Assembly: GCF_021502675.1 (NCBI RefSeq)
Contig: NZ_JAKFHA010000014.1
Span: forward strand, 106,748-170,747
DNA length: 64,000 bases
Origin: Yinghuangia soli
GTDB lineage: Bacteria > Actinomycetota > Actinomycetes > Streptomycetales > Streptomycetaceae
Direction of reading: 5' to 3'
Under the pieces are notes generated by a model. It did not search any database. It saw only the letters and a list, made by a program, of their open reading frames with translations, and was not told where the DNA came from. This document shows, in pieces, positions 54,306 through 63,673 of the stretch. The position numbers were made by a program, and so were the translations under genes. The stretch's first letter is position 1. Every line of letters starts with the position of its first letter.

Positions 54306-55790
54306 TCACTCCTCGTCCGGCGCGCCCGCCTCGCGCACCGCGCGCCACGCCGCAGGCAACGCCGCCGACACGTCCGAAGCCGCGCACGGGACGTCTCCGT
54401 CCGAGGCGATCCGGCCTGCCAGACCGTGCAGGTACGCGCCCGCGACGGCCGCCTCGGCCGGGGTCAGGCCGGCCGCCAGCAGCGCGCCCGCGACGCCGGT
54501 GAGCACGTCGCCGCTGCCCGCGGTCGCCAGATACGGCGTGCCCGTCGGGTTCACCCACACCTCGCCGCGCGGGTCGGCCACCACGGTCGTGCTGCCTTTG
54601 AGGAGCACGGTGGCGTCGTATCCGGCCGCCAGCCGGACCGCCCACGTCAGCCGCTCGGCCTCGACATCCGCCCGGGTCGGCGACTCCCCCAGTCCGGCCA
54701 GCAGGCGGACGGCCTCCCCCGCATGCGGGGTCAGCAGCGCGCCGGGCACGCCTTCGAGCGCCTTGGGGCCGGCCTCGGCGAGGAGCGTGAGCGCATCGGC
54801 GTCGACCAGCACGGGGACGCCGCCGTCCAGCGCCGCGGCGAACCGGCCGCGCGCCTCTTCGCCCGTGTCGAGCCCCGGACCGACCGCGTACGCCTGCACG
54901 CGCCCGGAGCCCGCCATCACTTCGGGGTGCGCCGAGACCACCGCATCGGCGACCGCGCGCGGTCCCAGATAGCGGAGCGCCCCTACGCCTGCCCGCAGCG
55001 CGGACCCGGCGGCCAGTACCGCGGCGCCCGGGTAGCGCTCCGAGCCGGCCGCGAGCCCGAGCACTCCGCGTGCGTACTTGTCGGTCTCGCGTGCCGGGGT
55101 CGGCAGCAGGGCGGCGATGTCGACGTGTTGGGGGGCCCGCAGGACGGGCGCGGGCGGCTGCAGGCCGATGTCGACGAGCTCGACGGCTCCCGCGTACGAG
55201 GCTCCGGGGTCGACCAGGAGCCCGGGCTTCCAGGTCCCGAAGGTGACCGTGACGTCCGCCCGGACGGCTTCCGCCGCGACCGCGCCGGTGTCCGCGTCGA
55301 CGCCGCTGGGCAGGTCGACCGCGACGACGACCGCGCGCGACTGCGCGGCGGCGCGGGCCAAGTCGTCCGCGGGGGCGCGCAGTCCGCCCCGGCCGCCGAT
55401 GCCGACGATGCCGTCCACCACGAGGTCCGCGGCGGCGACGAGGTCGTGTGCGGCTGCGGGAAAGCCCAGGGCGTCGGCCGGGAGGATCCGCCCGCCCGCA
55501 CCGCGCAAGGCCGCCAGACCGCCCGCGTGGGCCCGCTGCGGGGCCAGCAGGAGCGCGTCGACGCGTGCGCCGCGCCGGGCCAGCCGGGCACCCGCGATCA
55601 GGGCGTCGCCGCCGTTGTCACCGCTGCCGACGAGCAGCACGACGCGGCTGCCGTGGACGCGGCCGAGAAGTCCCGCGCAGGTCGCCGCGAGACCCGCGGC
55701 GGCACGCTCCATGAGCGCGCCGTCCGGCAGCAGGGCCATCAGCGCGGCCTCGGCCGCCCGGACCTGCCAGACATCATGAGCCTCGCGCAC
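54306..55790 (-). CDS. nnr: Bifunctional NAD(P)H-hydrate repair enzyme
   Basis: A 494-residue enzyme that repairs hydrated NADH and NADPH. The N-terminal epimerase (YjeF_N) domain has LMERAAAGLAATCAGLLG, VVLLVGSGDNGGDALIAGAR, and VDLPSGVDADTGAV. The C-terminal ADP-dependent dehydratase (ribokinase-like) has VLVDADALTLLAE, LLTPHAGEAVRLL and the ATP loop ATAGSGDVLTGVAGALL. GTG at 55790 sits behind AAGGGG; longer forms are rejected. It lies between alr and acpS, a common order in Actinobacteria. Confidence 0.95.
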   Translation of the reverse strand: MREAHDVWQVRAAEAALMALLPDGALMERAAAGLAATCAGLLGRVHGSRVVLLVGSGDNGGDALIAGARLARRGARVDALLLAPQRAHAGGLAALRGAGGRILPADALGFPAAAHDLVAAADLVVDGIVGIGGRGGLRAPADDLARAAAQSRAVVVAVDLPSGVDADTGAVAAEAVRADVTVTFGTWKPGLLVDPGASYAGAVELVDIGLQPPAPVLRAPQHVDIAALLPTPARETDKYARGVLGLAAGSERYPGAAVLAAGSALRAGVGALRYLGPRAVADAVVSAHPEVMAGSGRVQAYAVGPGLDTGEEARGRFAAALDGGVPVLVDADALTLLAEAGPKALEGVPGALLTPHAGEAVRLLAGLGESPTRADVEAERLTWAVRLAAGYDATVLLKGSTTVVADPRGEVWVNPTGTPYLATAGSGDVLTGVAGALLAAGLTPAEAAVAGAYLHGLAGRIASDGDVPCAASDVSAALPAAWRAVREAGAPDEE

Positions 55791-55934
55791 GCTTGCCCCT
55801 TCCGAAGACCGCTCCGCGACCGGAGACCTCCACCGGAGACCGTCCTGCCCGGTCTCGCGGCGAATCATCCGGGCGCCCCGGACAGGCCGAGAGCCCACCC
55901 GCCGCGTACCGCGAGAACCGCGGCCCGGCCGGGC

Positions 55935-56315
55935 TCAGCCCTCGGCGATGACCACCGCGGAGGCGATGCCCGCGTCGTGGCTCAGCGACACATGCCAGGT
56001 CGTGACGCCCAGTTCCGCGGCCCGCGCCGCGACCGTGCCGCGCACGGTGAGCACCGGGCGGCCGGAGTCCTCGGTACCGATCTCCGCGTCCTGCCACTGG
56101 AGTCCGCGCGGGGCGCCGAGCGCCTTGGCGAGGGCCTCCTTGGCCGCGAACCGGGCGGCCAAGGAGGCGACGCCGCGCTCCTGCCCGGGGCGCACGTAGC
56201 GCTCCGCCTCGGTGAACAGCCGGTCGGCGAGCCCCGGGGTCCGCTCCAGCGACTGCCCGAAGCGCCCGATGTCCGCCACGTCGATGCCCACGCCCACGAT
56301 CACGCGGGCCAGCAT
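55935..56315 (-). CDS. acpS: Holo-[acyl-carrier-protein] synthase
   Basis: A 126-residue enzyme that puts the 4'-phosphopantetheine arm of CoA onto acyl carrier proteins. It has [19 protein letters not shown] (Mg-binding Asp), the second signature [17 protein letters not shown], and ends in [19 protein letters not shown]. The first codons read [10 protein letters not shown]; the real start may be GTG at 56303. The DNA just upstream is a 21-base poly-G tract on the plus strand (poly-C on the coding strand), so promoter and ribosome site cannot be judged. Confidence 0.93.
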   Translation of the reverse strand: MLARVIVGVGIDVADIGRFGQSLERTPGLADRLFTEAERYVRPGQERGVASLAARFAAKEALAKALGAPRGLQWQDAEIGTEDSGRPVLTVRGTVAARAAELGVTTWHVSLSHDAGIASAVVIAEG

Positions 56316-56328
56316 GGCACGCCGCCGC

Positions 56329-56395
56329 GGGGGGGGGGGGGGGGGGGGGCCGGGGGGGGGGGGGCCGGGGCGGGGCGCCCGGGGGCGGGCCGCGG
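56329..56395. repeat. Poly-G tract upstream of acpS
   Basis: Runs of 21 G (56329-56349) and 13 G (56352-56364) are followed by more G/C-only DNA. It may be a real G-rich spacer with quadruplex potential or a base-calling or assembly fault. It is the only such tract besides the window start. Confidence 0.8.
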
Positions 56396-56466
56396 CCGAA
56401 CGGTCGCCCGTCCGGTCCGCGGCGCGGCGGCATCCGGCCTGTGCCGGGAAGGAGTCACCCAGGGAC

Positions 56467-57927
56467 TCAGAATCCGCCCTTGTGCCACGGCCCCCAGACC
56501 GCGATTGACATGCCCTTCCGCGACTGGATGTTCACGTACAACGTGTGCCCGTCCGGGCCGAACGTCGAGCCCGCGAACTCCGCGCCCGCGTCGCCGGCCA
56601 CCGGCTCCATGCGCGCCAGGTCGAAGATGCGCCCGTCGACCGTCAGGCCGCGCAGGAAGTTGTCGCCGTCGCCGTCCTCGCACAGCACGAGGGTGCCGCG
56701 CGGGCTGACCGTGACGTTGTCCGGCAGGTCGAGCTTGGCCGAGCCCGGCGACTCGAAGACAAGCCGCAGCCGCCGTGTGACGGTGTTGTACGCCCACACC
56801 TGGCCGCGGCCGTCGCCGAAGCCGTCCGGTGCGGTGTCGCCGGCCGGGGTCGCGCCGCCCTGCGTCGAGACGAAGTACACGACGCCGCGCTGGTAGTAAG
56901 CGCCTTCGAGCCGCGAGAACAGCGCCGCGCCCTTGGCCCGCCCCTGGTTGCCGACCGCCTGGATCGCCTGGTCGTTGGTCGTGCCGGGGGCGAACGCCGG
57001 GTCCGGGTCGTCGATGTCGACCCAGGTGATGTCGTACGCCGCGCCCGGCTGCTGGCCGGCCGACAGGTCGAGGTTGGGACGCTTCTTGACCGCGAGCATC
57101 TGCAGGCGTCCGCCGTCGCGGAGCTTGCCGCCGATCCACGGGGTCACCGGCGGCAGGTAGCGGTAGAAGCCGGATGCGAAGCCGAAGTTGTCCTCGGTCA
57201 TGTAGACCGCGCCGGTGATCGGGTCGAACACCGCCGACTCGTGGGCGAAGCGGCCCGCGCTGCGGATCGGCACACGCGACGACGTCCCGTCGGACGGCAC
57301 CTCGAACAGGTAGCCGTGCTTCTGCGTCAGCTTGGTGTTGGGCTGCCCGGTGAAGTCGGGGCCGACGTCCGGGCCGTTGACGGTCTCCTCGCAGGTGACC
57401 CACGAGCCCCACGGCATCGGGCCGCCCGAGCAGTTCATCTGGGTGCCGTTGAGGCTCACGCCGGACCACTCGACGTTGCCGTAGCGGTCGACGATCGCGG
57501 TGGTCGTGCCGCCGCCGCAGGCCGGGTCGTACGCCTCGGCGGCGTTGCCGAACGCCCCGACCGGCCCGTTCACCTCGTGGTTGCGGACCAGGACGGTCTT
57601 GCCGCGGCGGCCGCGGAACGAGGCCATGCCGTCGTGCTTGCCCGGCGTCGGGGTGCCGTCCGACATCGGCGAGCCGGCCTCGTTGAAGGACCGGTAGCGG
57701 AAGCCCTCGGGCAGGTGCAGGCGGACCGCGCCGTCGCGCTCGTCCGGGGTGGGCAGCAGCGGGCCGTAGCCGCCCGCGCCGGGACGGCCCCGCGCGGCGT
57801 CCGCGCCGGGGGCGCGGTTCGTGCCGGCGTGCGCGGTACCGGCCGCAAGGCCCTGGAACGGTCCGCCGACGACGGCGGTGCCGGCCGCGACGGCGGCGCT
57901 GCGGGACAGGAATCGGCGACGGTCCAC
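56467..57927 (-). CDS. phoX: PhoX-family phosphatase, Tat-exported
   Basis: A 486-residue protein of the PhoX (DUF839) family. It starts with a twin-arginine signal [19 protein letters not shown], so it should be folded with its cofactor before export. The body has [53 protein letters not shown] and [19 protein letters not shown], typical of PhoX, which uses calcium and iron to release phosphate from phosphoesters. Phosphate control by PhoP is usual, but I cannot place a clear PHO box. GTG is the start. Confidence 0.9.
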   Translation of the reverse strand: MDRRRFLSRSAAVAAGTAVVGGPFQGLAAGTAHAGTNRAPGADAARGRPGAGGYGPLLPTPDERDGAVRLHLPEGFRYRSFNEAGSPMSDGTPTPGKHDGMASFRGRRGKTVLVRNHEVNGPVGAFGNAAEAYDPACGGGTTTAIVDRYGNVEWSGVSLNGTQMNCSGGPMPWGSWVTCEETVNGPDVGPDFTGQPNTKLTQKHGYLFEVPSDGTSSRVPIRSAGRFAHESAVFDPITGAVYMTEDNFGFASGFYRYLPPVTPWIGGKLRDGGRLQMLAVKKRPNLDLSAGQQPGAAYDITWVDIDDPDPAFAPGTTNDQAIQAVGNQGRAKGAALFSRLEGAYYQRGVVYFVSTQGGATPAGDTAPDGFGDGRGQVWAYNTVTRRLRLVFESPGSAKLDLPDNVTVSPRGTLVLCEDGDGDNFLRGLTVDGRIFDLARMEPVAGDAGAEFAGSTFGPDGHTLYVNIQSRKGMSIAVWGPWHKGGF

Positions 57928-57985
57928 AGGCGTACGTCCTCCCTCGGGGTCCGGCGCGGCCGGACGCGGATGCGTGGAAACCGCT

Positions 57986-58010
57986 GAGACGCTACTCGCG
58001 TAGAGGTCTC
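57986..58010. promoter_or_regulatory. Inverted repeat upstream of phoX
   Basis: GAGAC-CTAC and GTAG-GTCTC arms (57986-58010) pair over nine bases with a TCGC loop and small bulges. It lies 59 bases upstream of the phoX start, either in its 5' leader or an operator. Confidence 0.5.
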
Positions 58011-58103
58011 ATGGCCATAGCCAACAGGAACGTTTTTGTTAACCGCCGCGCACAGTGCCGTTCAGACCCTCGCAACTCCGGGGAACCGGCCCGCACATGC
58101 GGA

Positions 58104-58130
58104 ACGGCGGGGCCGAAGAGGCCCCGCCGT
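58104..58130 (-). terminator. Terminator after the EamA gene
   Basis: ACGGCGGGGCC (58104-58114) pairs exactly with GGCCCCGCCGT (58120-58130) around a GAAGA loop. Confidence 0.85.
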
Positions 58131-58148
58131 CCACGTACTTGCCCGTTC

Positions 58149-58178
58149 AGATCCGCTCAGATCCGCTCGGATCCGCTG
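58149..58178. repeat. 10-base tandem repeat, three copies
   Basis: AGATCCGCTC occurs twice (58149-58168), followed by GGATCCGCTG (58169-58178), directly after the EamA stop codon. Confidence 0.8.
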
Positions 58179-58179
58179 C

Positions 58180-59223
58180 TCAGCGCCCGACCGCGAGCAC
58201 CTCCCGCCGGCCCTCGGCCTCGGTGCCCTCCGCCGCCTCGGCGTGCGGAGCCGGCCCGGTGCCCGCGGCGTCCGCGGCCGGCTCGCCCTCGACGGGGGCC
58301 GGGCCGCCCTTGCCGCCGCCCTCCGCGACCACGGTCGTCTTGGGCTTGGCCGGCGCCTGGCCGGCGAACATCGCGCCGAGCGCCAGCGCCAGGCCGAGCA
58401 CCTGCCAGGCGGTCAGCGTCTGGCCCAGGACCACGATGCCGCCGATGGTGGCCACCGCGGGGTTGATCAGACCGAGGAAGGAGACCGGGCCGGCGCCGAG
58501 GCGCTCGATACCGCGGAACCACAGGACGTAGACCAGCGCGGTGCCGAACAGGCCGAGGTACGCGAAGCCGATCCAGTTCTGCGCGGTGAACGCGGGCGGC
58601 GCGCCTTCGGTGACCAGGGCCAGCGGGGCCAGGAACAGGCCGCCCGCGACCAGCTGCCAGGCGGTCAGGTCGACCATGGTGACGCCCTCGGGCTTGCCCC
58701 ACTTGCGGGTCAGGACGGTACCCAGCGCCATGATCAGGATGGCCACCAGCATCGCGGCGATGCCCAGGCCGTCCAGCTTCGCGCTGCCCTTGAGGACCAG
58801 CAGCGCCACGCCCGCCACGCCGACGAGGCCGGCGATCACCGCACGGCGGGTCGGCCGCGCTCCCAGGATCATCGCGGAGAACCCGATGACCAGCAGGGGC
58901 TGGATGGCCCCGATGGTGGCCGCGACGCCGCCCGGCAGGTGGTAGGCGCCCAGGAAGATCAGCGGGAAGAAGAAGCCGATGTTCAGCATGCCGAGGATCG
59001 CGGCCCGCCCCAACCACTTGCCCTTCGGCAGCTTGCGGCCGAGCAGCAGGAGCAGCAGGCCGGCGGGCAGCGCGCGCATCGCGGCCAGCAGCATCGGGCG
59101 GCCGTCCGGCAGGAGCTCCGTGGTCACCAGGTACGTCGTGCCCCAGGCGGCCGGCGCCAGCGCCGCAGCCGCCGCGACGCCGAACCGCCCGGCCGATCCC
59201 TTGCCTGCACCCAAGACGCCCAT
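58180..59223 (-). CDS. EamA/DMT-family transporter
   Basis: A 347-residue integral membrane protein with about ten helices in two EamA repeats: AAWGTTYLVTTELLPDGRPM and RALPAGLLLLLLGRKLPKGK in the first, and WQLVAGGLFLAPLALV and GPVSFLGLINPAVATIGGIV in the second. The C-terminal 60 residues are Gly/Ala/Glu-rich and soluble. The family exports amino acids, nucleotides or other metabolites. It is divergent from a MarR regulator with two matching operators in the gap, so export of the regulator's ligand is a fair guess. Confidence 0.9.
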   Translation of the reverse strand: MGVLGAGKGSAGRFGVAAAAALAPAAWGTTYLVTTELLPDGRPMLLAAMRALPAGLLLLLLGRKLPKGKWLGRAAILGMLNIGFFFPLIFLGAYHLPGGVAATIGAIQPLLVIGFSAMILGARPTRRAVIAGLVGVAGVALLVLKGSAKLDGLGIAAMLVAILIMALGTVLTRKWGKPEGVTMVDLTAWQLVAGGLFLAPLALVTEGAPPAFTAQNWIGFAYLGLFGTALVYVLWFRGIERLGAGPVSFLGLINPAVATIGGIVVLGQTLTAWQVLGLALALGAMFAGQAPAKPKTTVVAEGGGKGGPAPVEGEPAADAAGTGPAPHAEAAEGTEAEGRREVLAVGR

Positions 59224-59246
59224 GACCCGATCCCCTCAGCGCTTAC

Positions 59247-59264
59247 TATCTGAACGTTGAGATA
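59247..59264. promoter_or_regulatory. MarR operator copy 1
   Basis: TATCTGAACGTTGAGATA. The outer arms TATCT and AGATA are inverted repeats with a central AACGTT. It differs from 59296-59313 at two of 18 positions. Confidence 0.78.
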
Positions 59265-59295
59265 AGTTTTACGCAAGAGACCTACGAACGTCAAG

Positions 59296-59313
59296 TATCT
59301 GAGCATTGAGATA
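59296..59313. promoter_or_regulatory. MarR operator copy 2
   Basis: TATCTGAGCATTGAGATA. It is 49 bases (centre to centre) from copy 1 and adjoins an unused ATG at 59314, which supports the later start of the MarR gene. Confidence 0.78.
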
Positions 59314-59367
59314 ATGAATGATGGGCGAACAGCCCGCGACGGTCCGGCAGACGAGAGAGGCGGAACC

Positions 59368-59910
59368 ATGCAGGAGCAGACCCCAGAGCAGCCCCAGGCG
59401 CAGGTCCAGGCGCGCGACGCCGTGGACGACATCGTCGACCAGTGGGCCCGGGAGCGCCCCGACCTCGACCTGTGGGCCATGGCCCTGGTCGGCCGCTACA
59501 ACCGCTTCCAGTCCCATGTGGAAAGCGCGCTGCGCGAGTACTTCTCCCTGCACGGCCTGGACTTCTCCGAGTTCGACGTGCTGGCCACGCTCCGCCGGTC
59601 CGGCGAGCCGTACGAGCTCAACGCCCGGGCCCTGCTCAAGTCCGCGATGGTCACCTCGGGAGCCATCACCAACCGGGTCGACAAGCTCTCCGCCAAGGGC
59701 CTGGTGGAACGCCGCCCGTGTGCGACCGACCGCCGCGCGGTCCTCATCCGGCTGACCCCGGCCGGCAAGGAGCTCATCGACCGCACCGTGGCGGGGCACG
59801 TCCGCAACGAGGAGAACGTCATGAGTGCGCTGACCCCCGAGGAACGCGTCACGCTCGACGGCCTGCTGCGCAAGCTGCTCATCGCCAAGGAAGGCTCGCC
59901 GCAGACCTGA
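59368..59910 (+). CDS. MarR-family transcriptional regulator
   Basis: A 180-residue winged-helix regulator. It has DFSEFDVLATLRRSGEPYEL, the recognition part LLKSAMVTSGAITNRVDKLS, and the wing KGLVERRPCATDRRAVLIRL. The first 25 residues are Gln/Glu-rich. ATG at 59368 has GAGAGAGG upstream; an earlier ATG at 59314 abuts an operator and lacks a ribosome site. It probably represses itself and the divergent EamA exporter through two near-identical palindromes. Confidence 0.92.
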   Translation: MQEQTPEQPQAQVQARDAVDDIVDQWARERPDLDLWAMALVGRYNRFQSHVESALREYFSLHGLDFSEFDVLATLRRSGEPYELNARALLKSAMVTSGAITNRVDKLSAKGLVERRPCATDRRAVLIRLTPAGKELIDRTVAGHVRNEENVMSALTPEERVTLDGLLRKLLIAKEGSPQT

Positions 59911-59992
59911 GCCGCACCGAGTCGTCCTGAGTCGTACGCCGCACGCGGGGCACGCGCCCCTCAGCCGCACGCGCCTGCCTGACGCGCCCGCC

Positions 59993-60538
59993 TCACACCG
60001 AGGCGAGCTCCCGGCGCAGTATGTGCTGCGGCCCCGCGTCGCCGCCCAGATACAGGTCCCCGTCGTCCACGAAGCCGCCGGCCAGATAGGCCCGCACCGC
60101 GCCGGCGTTGCGCACATTCACGGTCAGCAGCAGCACATCCGCGTCCGCCCGCACCTTGCGGGCCGCCTCGGGCAGCGCCCGGATCGCCGCACCGCCGAAA
60201 CCGCGCCCCTGGTACGCCGCCCCCACGTAGAAGCCGCGCAGCAGCACCGCAGGCCGCGGTTCGCGGGCCAGTTCGTCCAGATACCCCTGCACGTCGAGCA
60301 CCCCGAAGCCGACCGCCTCGCCGTCGTGCACGATCGCGAACGGCGTACGGAACGGGTCCTGGTCGGCCACCGGCAGCGTCTCGCGGGCCCGCCCGCAGAA
60401 CTCCTCCTGGTCGGCCCGCGGCGCCAGACCGAGCACCGCGGTCCGCAGCGCGCGCACCCGGGGTTCGGCGTCCGCCTCGGCCACCCCGTCGGGAACCGCC
60501 AGATCGACCAGCTCGACGCCGGGCTGTATGCGTGCCAT
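59993..60538 (-). CDS. GNAT-family N-acetyltransferase
   Basis: A 181-residue GNAT. It has FAIVHDGEAVGFGVLDVQGY, the acetyl-CoA loop VGAAYQGRGFGGAAIRALP and VLLLTVNVRNAGAVRAYLAG, with GGFVDDGDLYL near the end. The fold and motifs are typical, the substrate open. It lies behind glmS, about 110 bases after it, on the same strand. Confidence 0.87.
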   Translation of the reverse strand: MARIQPGVELVDLAVPDGVAEADAEPRVRALRTAVLGLAPRADQEEFCGRARETLPVADQDPFRTPFAIVHDGEAVGFGVLDVQGYLDELAREPRPAVLLRGFYVGAAYQGRGFGGAAIRALPEAARKVRADADVLLLTVNVRNAGAVRAYLAGGFVDDGDLYLGGDAGPQHILRRELASV

Positions 60539-60648
60539 GCCCGCGATCTTGCCACCCCGGCCGGCCGGGCGCGCCGCCTCGCACTGCGGGCCGGACGCCA
60601 CCCGGCGCCCGGCCCGCACATGCACATCCCGCAGCGACTGCGCGGGAA

Positions 60649-62499
60649 CTACTCGACCGTGACCGACTTCGCCAGGTTGCGCGGCTGGTCCACCTCGTGG
60701 CCCTTGGCCGTGGCCAGCTCGCACGCGAACACCTGCAGCGGCACCGTGGCGACCAGCGGCTGCAGCAGCACCGGGGTGGCCGGGATGCGGATCAGGTGGT
60801 CGGCGTACGGCTCGACCGCGGTGTCGCCCTCTTCGGCGATCACGATGGTCCGCGCACCGCGCGCCCGGACCTCCTGGATGTTCGACACGATCTTGTCGTG
60901 CAGCACGCTGCGCCCGCGCGGCGACGGCACCACGACGACGACCGGCAGGCCCTCTTCGATCAGCGCGATCGGCCCGTGCTTGAGCTCGCCCGCCGCGAAG
61001 CCCTCGGCGTGCATGTACGCCAGCTCCTTGAGCTTGAGCGCACCCTCCAGGGCGACCGGGAAGCCCACGTGCCGGCCCAGGAACAGCACCGAATTGGCGT
61101 CCTTGAGCGAGTGCGCCAGCTCGCGCACCGGCTCCATCGTGTCGAGGACCTTCTCGACCTGCTCCGGCATCGCGGCCAGCTGCTCGATCACCTCGGTGAT
61201 CTCGTCGCCCCACTTGGTGCCGCGCACCTGGCCCAGGTACAGCGCCACCAGGTAGCACGCCACCAGCTGGGTCAGGAACGCCTTGGTCGAGGCGACCGCG
61301 ACCTCGGGGCCGGCGTGCGTGTACAGCACGGCGTCGGCCTCGCGCGGCATCGTCGAACCGTTGGTGTTGCAGATCGCCAGCACCTTGGCGCCCTGCTCGC
61401 GCGCGTGCCGCTGCGCCATCAGGGTGTCCATCGTCTCGCCGGACTGCGAGATGGTGACGACCAGCGACTGCTTGTCGAGGATCGGGTCGCGGTAGCGGAA
61501 CTCGCTGGCGAGCTCGACCTCGCAGGGCACCCGGGTCCAGTGCTCGATCGCGTACTTGGCGATCATCGCGGCGTGGAACGAGGTGCCGCACGCGATGATG
61601 ACGACCTTGTCGACCTCGCGCAGCACCTGGTCCGGGATGCGCACCTCGTCCAGGTGCAGGCGCCCGTCGGTGCCGATGCGGCCCAGCAGGGTGTCGGCGA
61701 CCGCCTTGGGCTGCTCGGCGATCTCCTTGAGCATGAAGTAGTCGTAGCCGTCCTTCTCGGCGGCCGACGCGTCCCAGTCCACGTGGTACTCGCGGAACGT
61801 GCCCGGGTTGCCCAGGAAGTCGGTGATCGTCACGCCGTCCCGGCGCAGCTCCACGACCTGGTCCTGGCCCAGCTCGATGGCCTCGCGGGTGTGCGCGATG
61901 AACGCCGCCACGTCCGAGGCCAGGAAGTTCTCGCCCTCGCCGCGGCCGACCACCAGGGGCGAGTTGCGGCGCGCCGCGACCACCACGTCCGGGGCATCCG
62001 CGTGCACGGCGACCAGGGTGAACGCGCCTTCCAGCAGGCGGCACACGCGGCGCATCGCCTCGGCGAGGTCGCCGCCGGCCGGCTCGTAGTGCTCGGCGAG
62101 CAGGTGGCCGACCACCTCGGTGTCCGTCTCGGACAGCAGGGTGTGGCCGCGCTCGGTCAGCTCGGCGCGCAGTGCCGCGAAGTTCTCGATGATGCCGTTG
62201 TGCACCACCGCGACCTTGGCCGCGTTGTCCAGGTGCGGGTGGGCGTTGGCGTCCGTCGGCGCGCCGTGCGTGGCCCACCGGGTGTGGCCGATACCGGTCG
62301 TGCCGACCGTCAGGGGGTTCTCGTTCAGCGACTTCTCGAGGTTGGCGAGCTTGCCCGCCTTCTTGTCGCTGACCAGGGCACCGTCGGCGAGCACTGCCAC
62401 GCCTGCCGAGTCGTACCCGCGGTATTCCAACCGCCGCAGCCCCTCGATCACCACGTCGAGGGCCGACTTCTCACCTACGTATCCGACAATCCCACACAC
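60649..62499 (-). CDS. glmS: Glutamine-fructose-6-phosphate aminotransferase
   Basis: A 616-residue enzyme that makes glucosamine-6-phosphate, the entry to UDP-GlcNAc for peptidoglycan. The start VCGIVGYVGEKSALDVVIEG places the catalytic Cys right after the removed Met. The glutaminase has RLEYRGYDSAGVAVL and HTRWATHGAPTDANAHPH. Two SIS domains carry GTSFHAAMIAKYAIE, SQSGETMDTLMA and HAEGFAAGELKHGPIALIEE. GTG at 62499 has AAGGGA upstream and fits the family; the longer form is rejected. No ribozyme signal is seen. Confidence 0.97.
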   Translation of the reverse strand: MCGIVGYVGEKSALDVVIEGLRRLEYRGYDSAGVAVLADGALVSDKKAGKLANLEKSLNENPLTVGTTGIGHTRWATHGAPTDANAHPHLDNAAKVAVVHNGIIENFAALRAELTERGHTLLSETDTEVVGHLLAEHYEPAGGDLAEAMRRVCRLLEGAFTLVAVHADAPDVVVAARRNSPLVVGRGEGENFLASDVAAFIAHTREAIELGQDQVVELRRDGVTITDFLGNPGTFREYHVDWDASAAEKDGYDYFMLKEIAEQPKAVADTLLGRIGTDGRLHLDEVRIPDQVLREVDKVVIIACGTSFHAAMIAKYAIEHWTRVPCEVELASEFRYRDPILDKQSLVVTISQSGETMDTLMAQRHAREQGAKVLAICNTNGSTMPREADAVLYTHAGPEVAVASTKAFLTQLVACYLVALYLGQVRGTKWGDEITEVIEQLAAMPEQVEKVLDTMEPVRELAHSLKDANSVLFLGRHVGFPVALEGALKLKELAYMHAEGFAAGELKHGPIALIEEGLPVVVVVPSPRGRSVLHDKIVSNIQEVRARGARTIVIAEEGDTAVEPYADHLIRIPATPVLLQPLVATVPLQVFACELATAKGHEVDQPRNLAKSVTVE

Positions 62500-62686
62500 A
62501 GACTGGATCCCTTCCGTGGGAGCTGTCCCACGATGCCGCACTGGACGGCCAGCCTAAAGGGTTCGCCGGTCCGCGGCGGCCCGGGGAGCTCCGGGTACGT
62601 CACGGCCGGGCTCCAGGTGCGCTCCGCGGGGGCTTGAGGGCATCCCGGCGGGCGGCGGCGCAGCACCGCCGGAGAGAATGTGTGCT

Positions 62687-63655
62687 GTGCACACCATCGT
62701 CACTCCTGGCGCGGCACGCGACCTCTCCCGGTACGTGGAACTGGACCGTGAGGCGTGGAGCCGGCTCCGGGCAAGTACGCCGCTGCCGCTGACCGCCGAC
62801 GAGCTCGAGCGGCTGCGGGGCCTCGGCGACGTCGTGGACCTCGACGAGGTCAGCGACGTCTACCTGCCGCTGTCCCGGCTGCTCAACCTCTATGTCGCGG
62901 CGACACGCGGCCTCAACTCGGCGCTGACCACCTTCCTCGGCAACGACGAGCGCCGCACCACGCCGTTCGTCATAGGCATCGCGGGCAGCGTCGCGGTCGG
63001 CAAGAGCACCACGGCCCGCATCCTGCGCGAACTCCTGGCCCGCTGGCCGGACCACCCGCACGTGGCGCTGCTGACCACCGACGGCTTCCTCTATCCCAAC
63101 GCCGAGCTGGAACGCCGCGGCATCATGCACCGCAAGGGCTTCCCGGAGTCGTACGACCAGCGCGCCCTGGTGCGCTTCGTCGCCGACGTCAAAGCCGGGA
63201 AACCCGAGGTGAGCGCGCCGGTCTACTCGCACCTGAGCTACGACATCGTGCCCGACGAGCGCCTCGTCGTCCGGCAGCCCGACATCCTCATCGTGGAGGG
63301 CCTCAACGTCCTGCAGCCGGCCCGCATCGGCCCGGACGGCCGCCCCCGCCTTGCGGTTTCGGACTTCTTCGACTTCAGCGTGTACGTCGACGCCCGCACC
63401 TCGGACATCCGGCACTGGTACCTGGAACGCTTCCTGAAGCTGCGTCAGACCGCATTCCGGGACCCCGCCTCGTACTTCCGGCGCTACGCCGCGATGACCG
63501 AGGAGGAAGCGGTGGCCTACGCCCAGGGCGTGTGGCGCGACATCAACGAGCTGAACCTCGTGCAGAACGTGCTGCCCACCCGCGGCCGCGCGACGCTGGT
63601 CCTGCGCAAGGGCGCGGACCACACGGTGAGTCGTCTGCGTTTGCGGAAGCTGTGA
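62687..63655 (+). CDS. coaA: Type I pantothenate kinase
   Basis: A roughly 322-residue kinase for the first step of coenzyme A synthesis. The P-loop is [20 protein letters not shown], followed by [40 protein letters not shown] and [15 protein letters not shown], as in type I enzymes. [20 protein letters not shown] follows. An ATG at 62678 lies only one base after GGAGAG, too close; GTG at 62687 has better spacing and is preferred, but the longer form cannot be ruled out. It is divergent from glmS. Confidence 0.95.
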   Translation: MHTIVTPGAARDLSRYVELDREAWSRLRASTPLPLTADELERLRGLGDVVDLDEVSDVYLPLSRLLNLYVAATRGLNSALTTFLGNDERRTTPFVIGIAGSVAVGKSTTARILRELLARWPDHPHVALLTTDGFLYPNAELERRGIMHRKGFPESYDQRALVRFVADVKAGKPEVSAPVYSHLSYDIVPDERLVVRQPDILIVEGLNVLQPARIGPDGRPRLAVSDFFDFSVYVDARTSDIRHWYLERFLKLRQTAFRDPASYFRRYAAMTEEEAVAYAQGVWRDINELNLVQNVLPTRGRATLVLRKGADHTVSRLRLRKL

Positions 63656-63673
63656 CCGCGTAGCGTCCGAAGC

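Noticed and set aside
62500-62686. glmS ribozyme or riboswitch upstream of glmS
   Set aside because: The gap is short and shared with divergent coaA. I see no ribozyme core, and actinobacterial glmS genes are not known to me to carry it.
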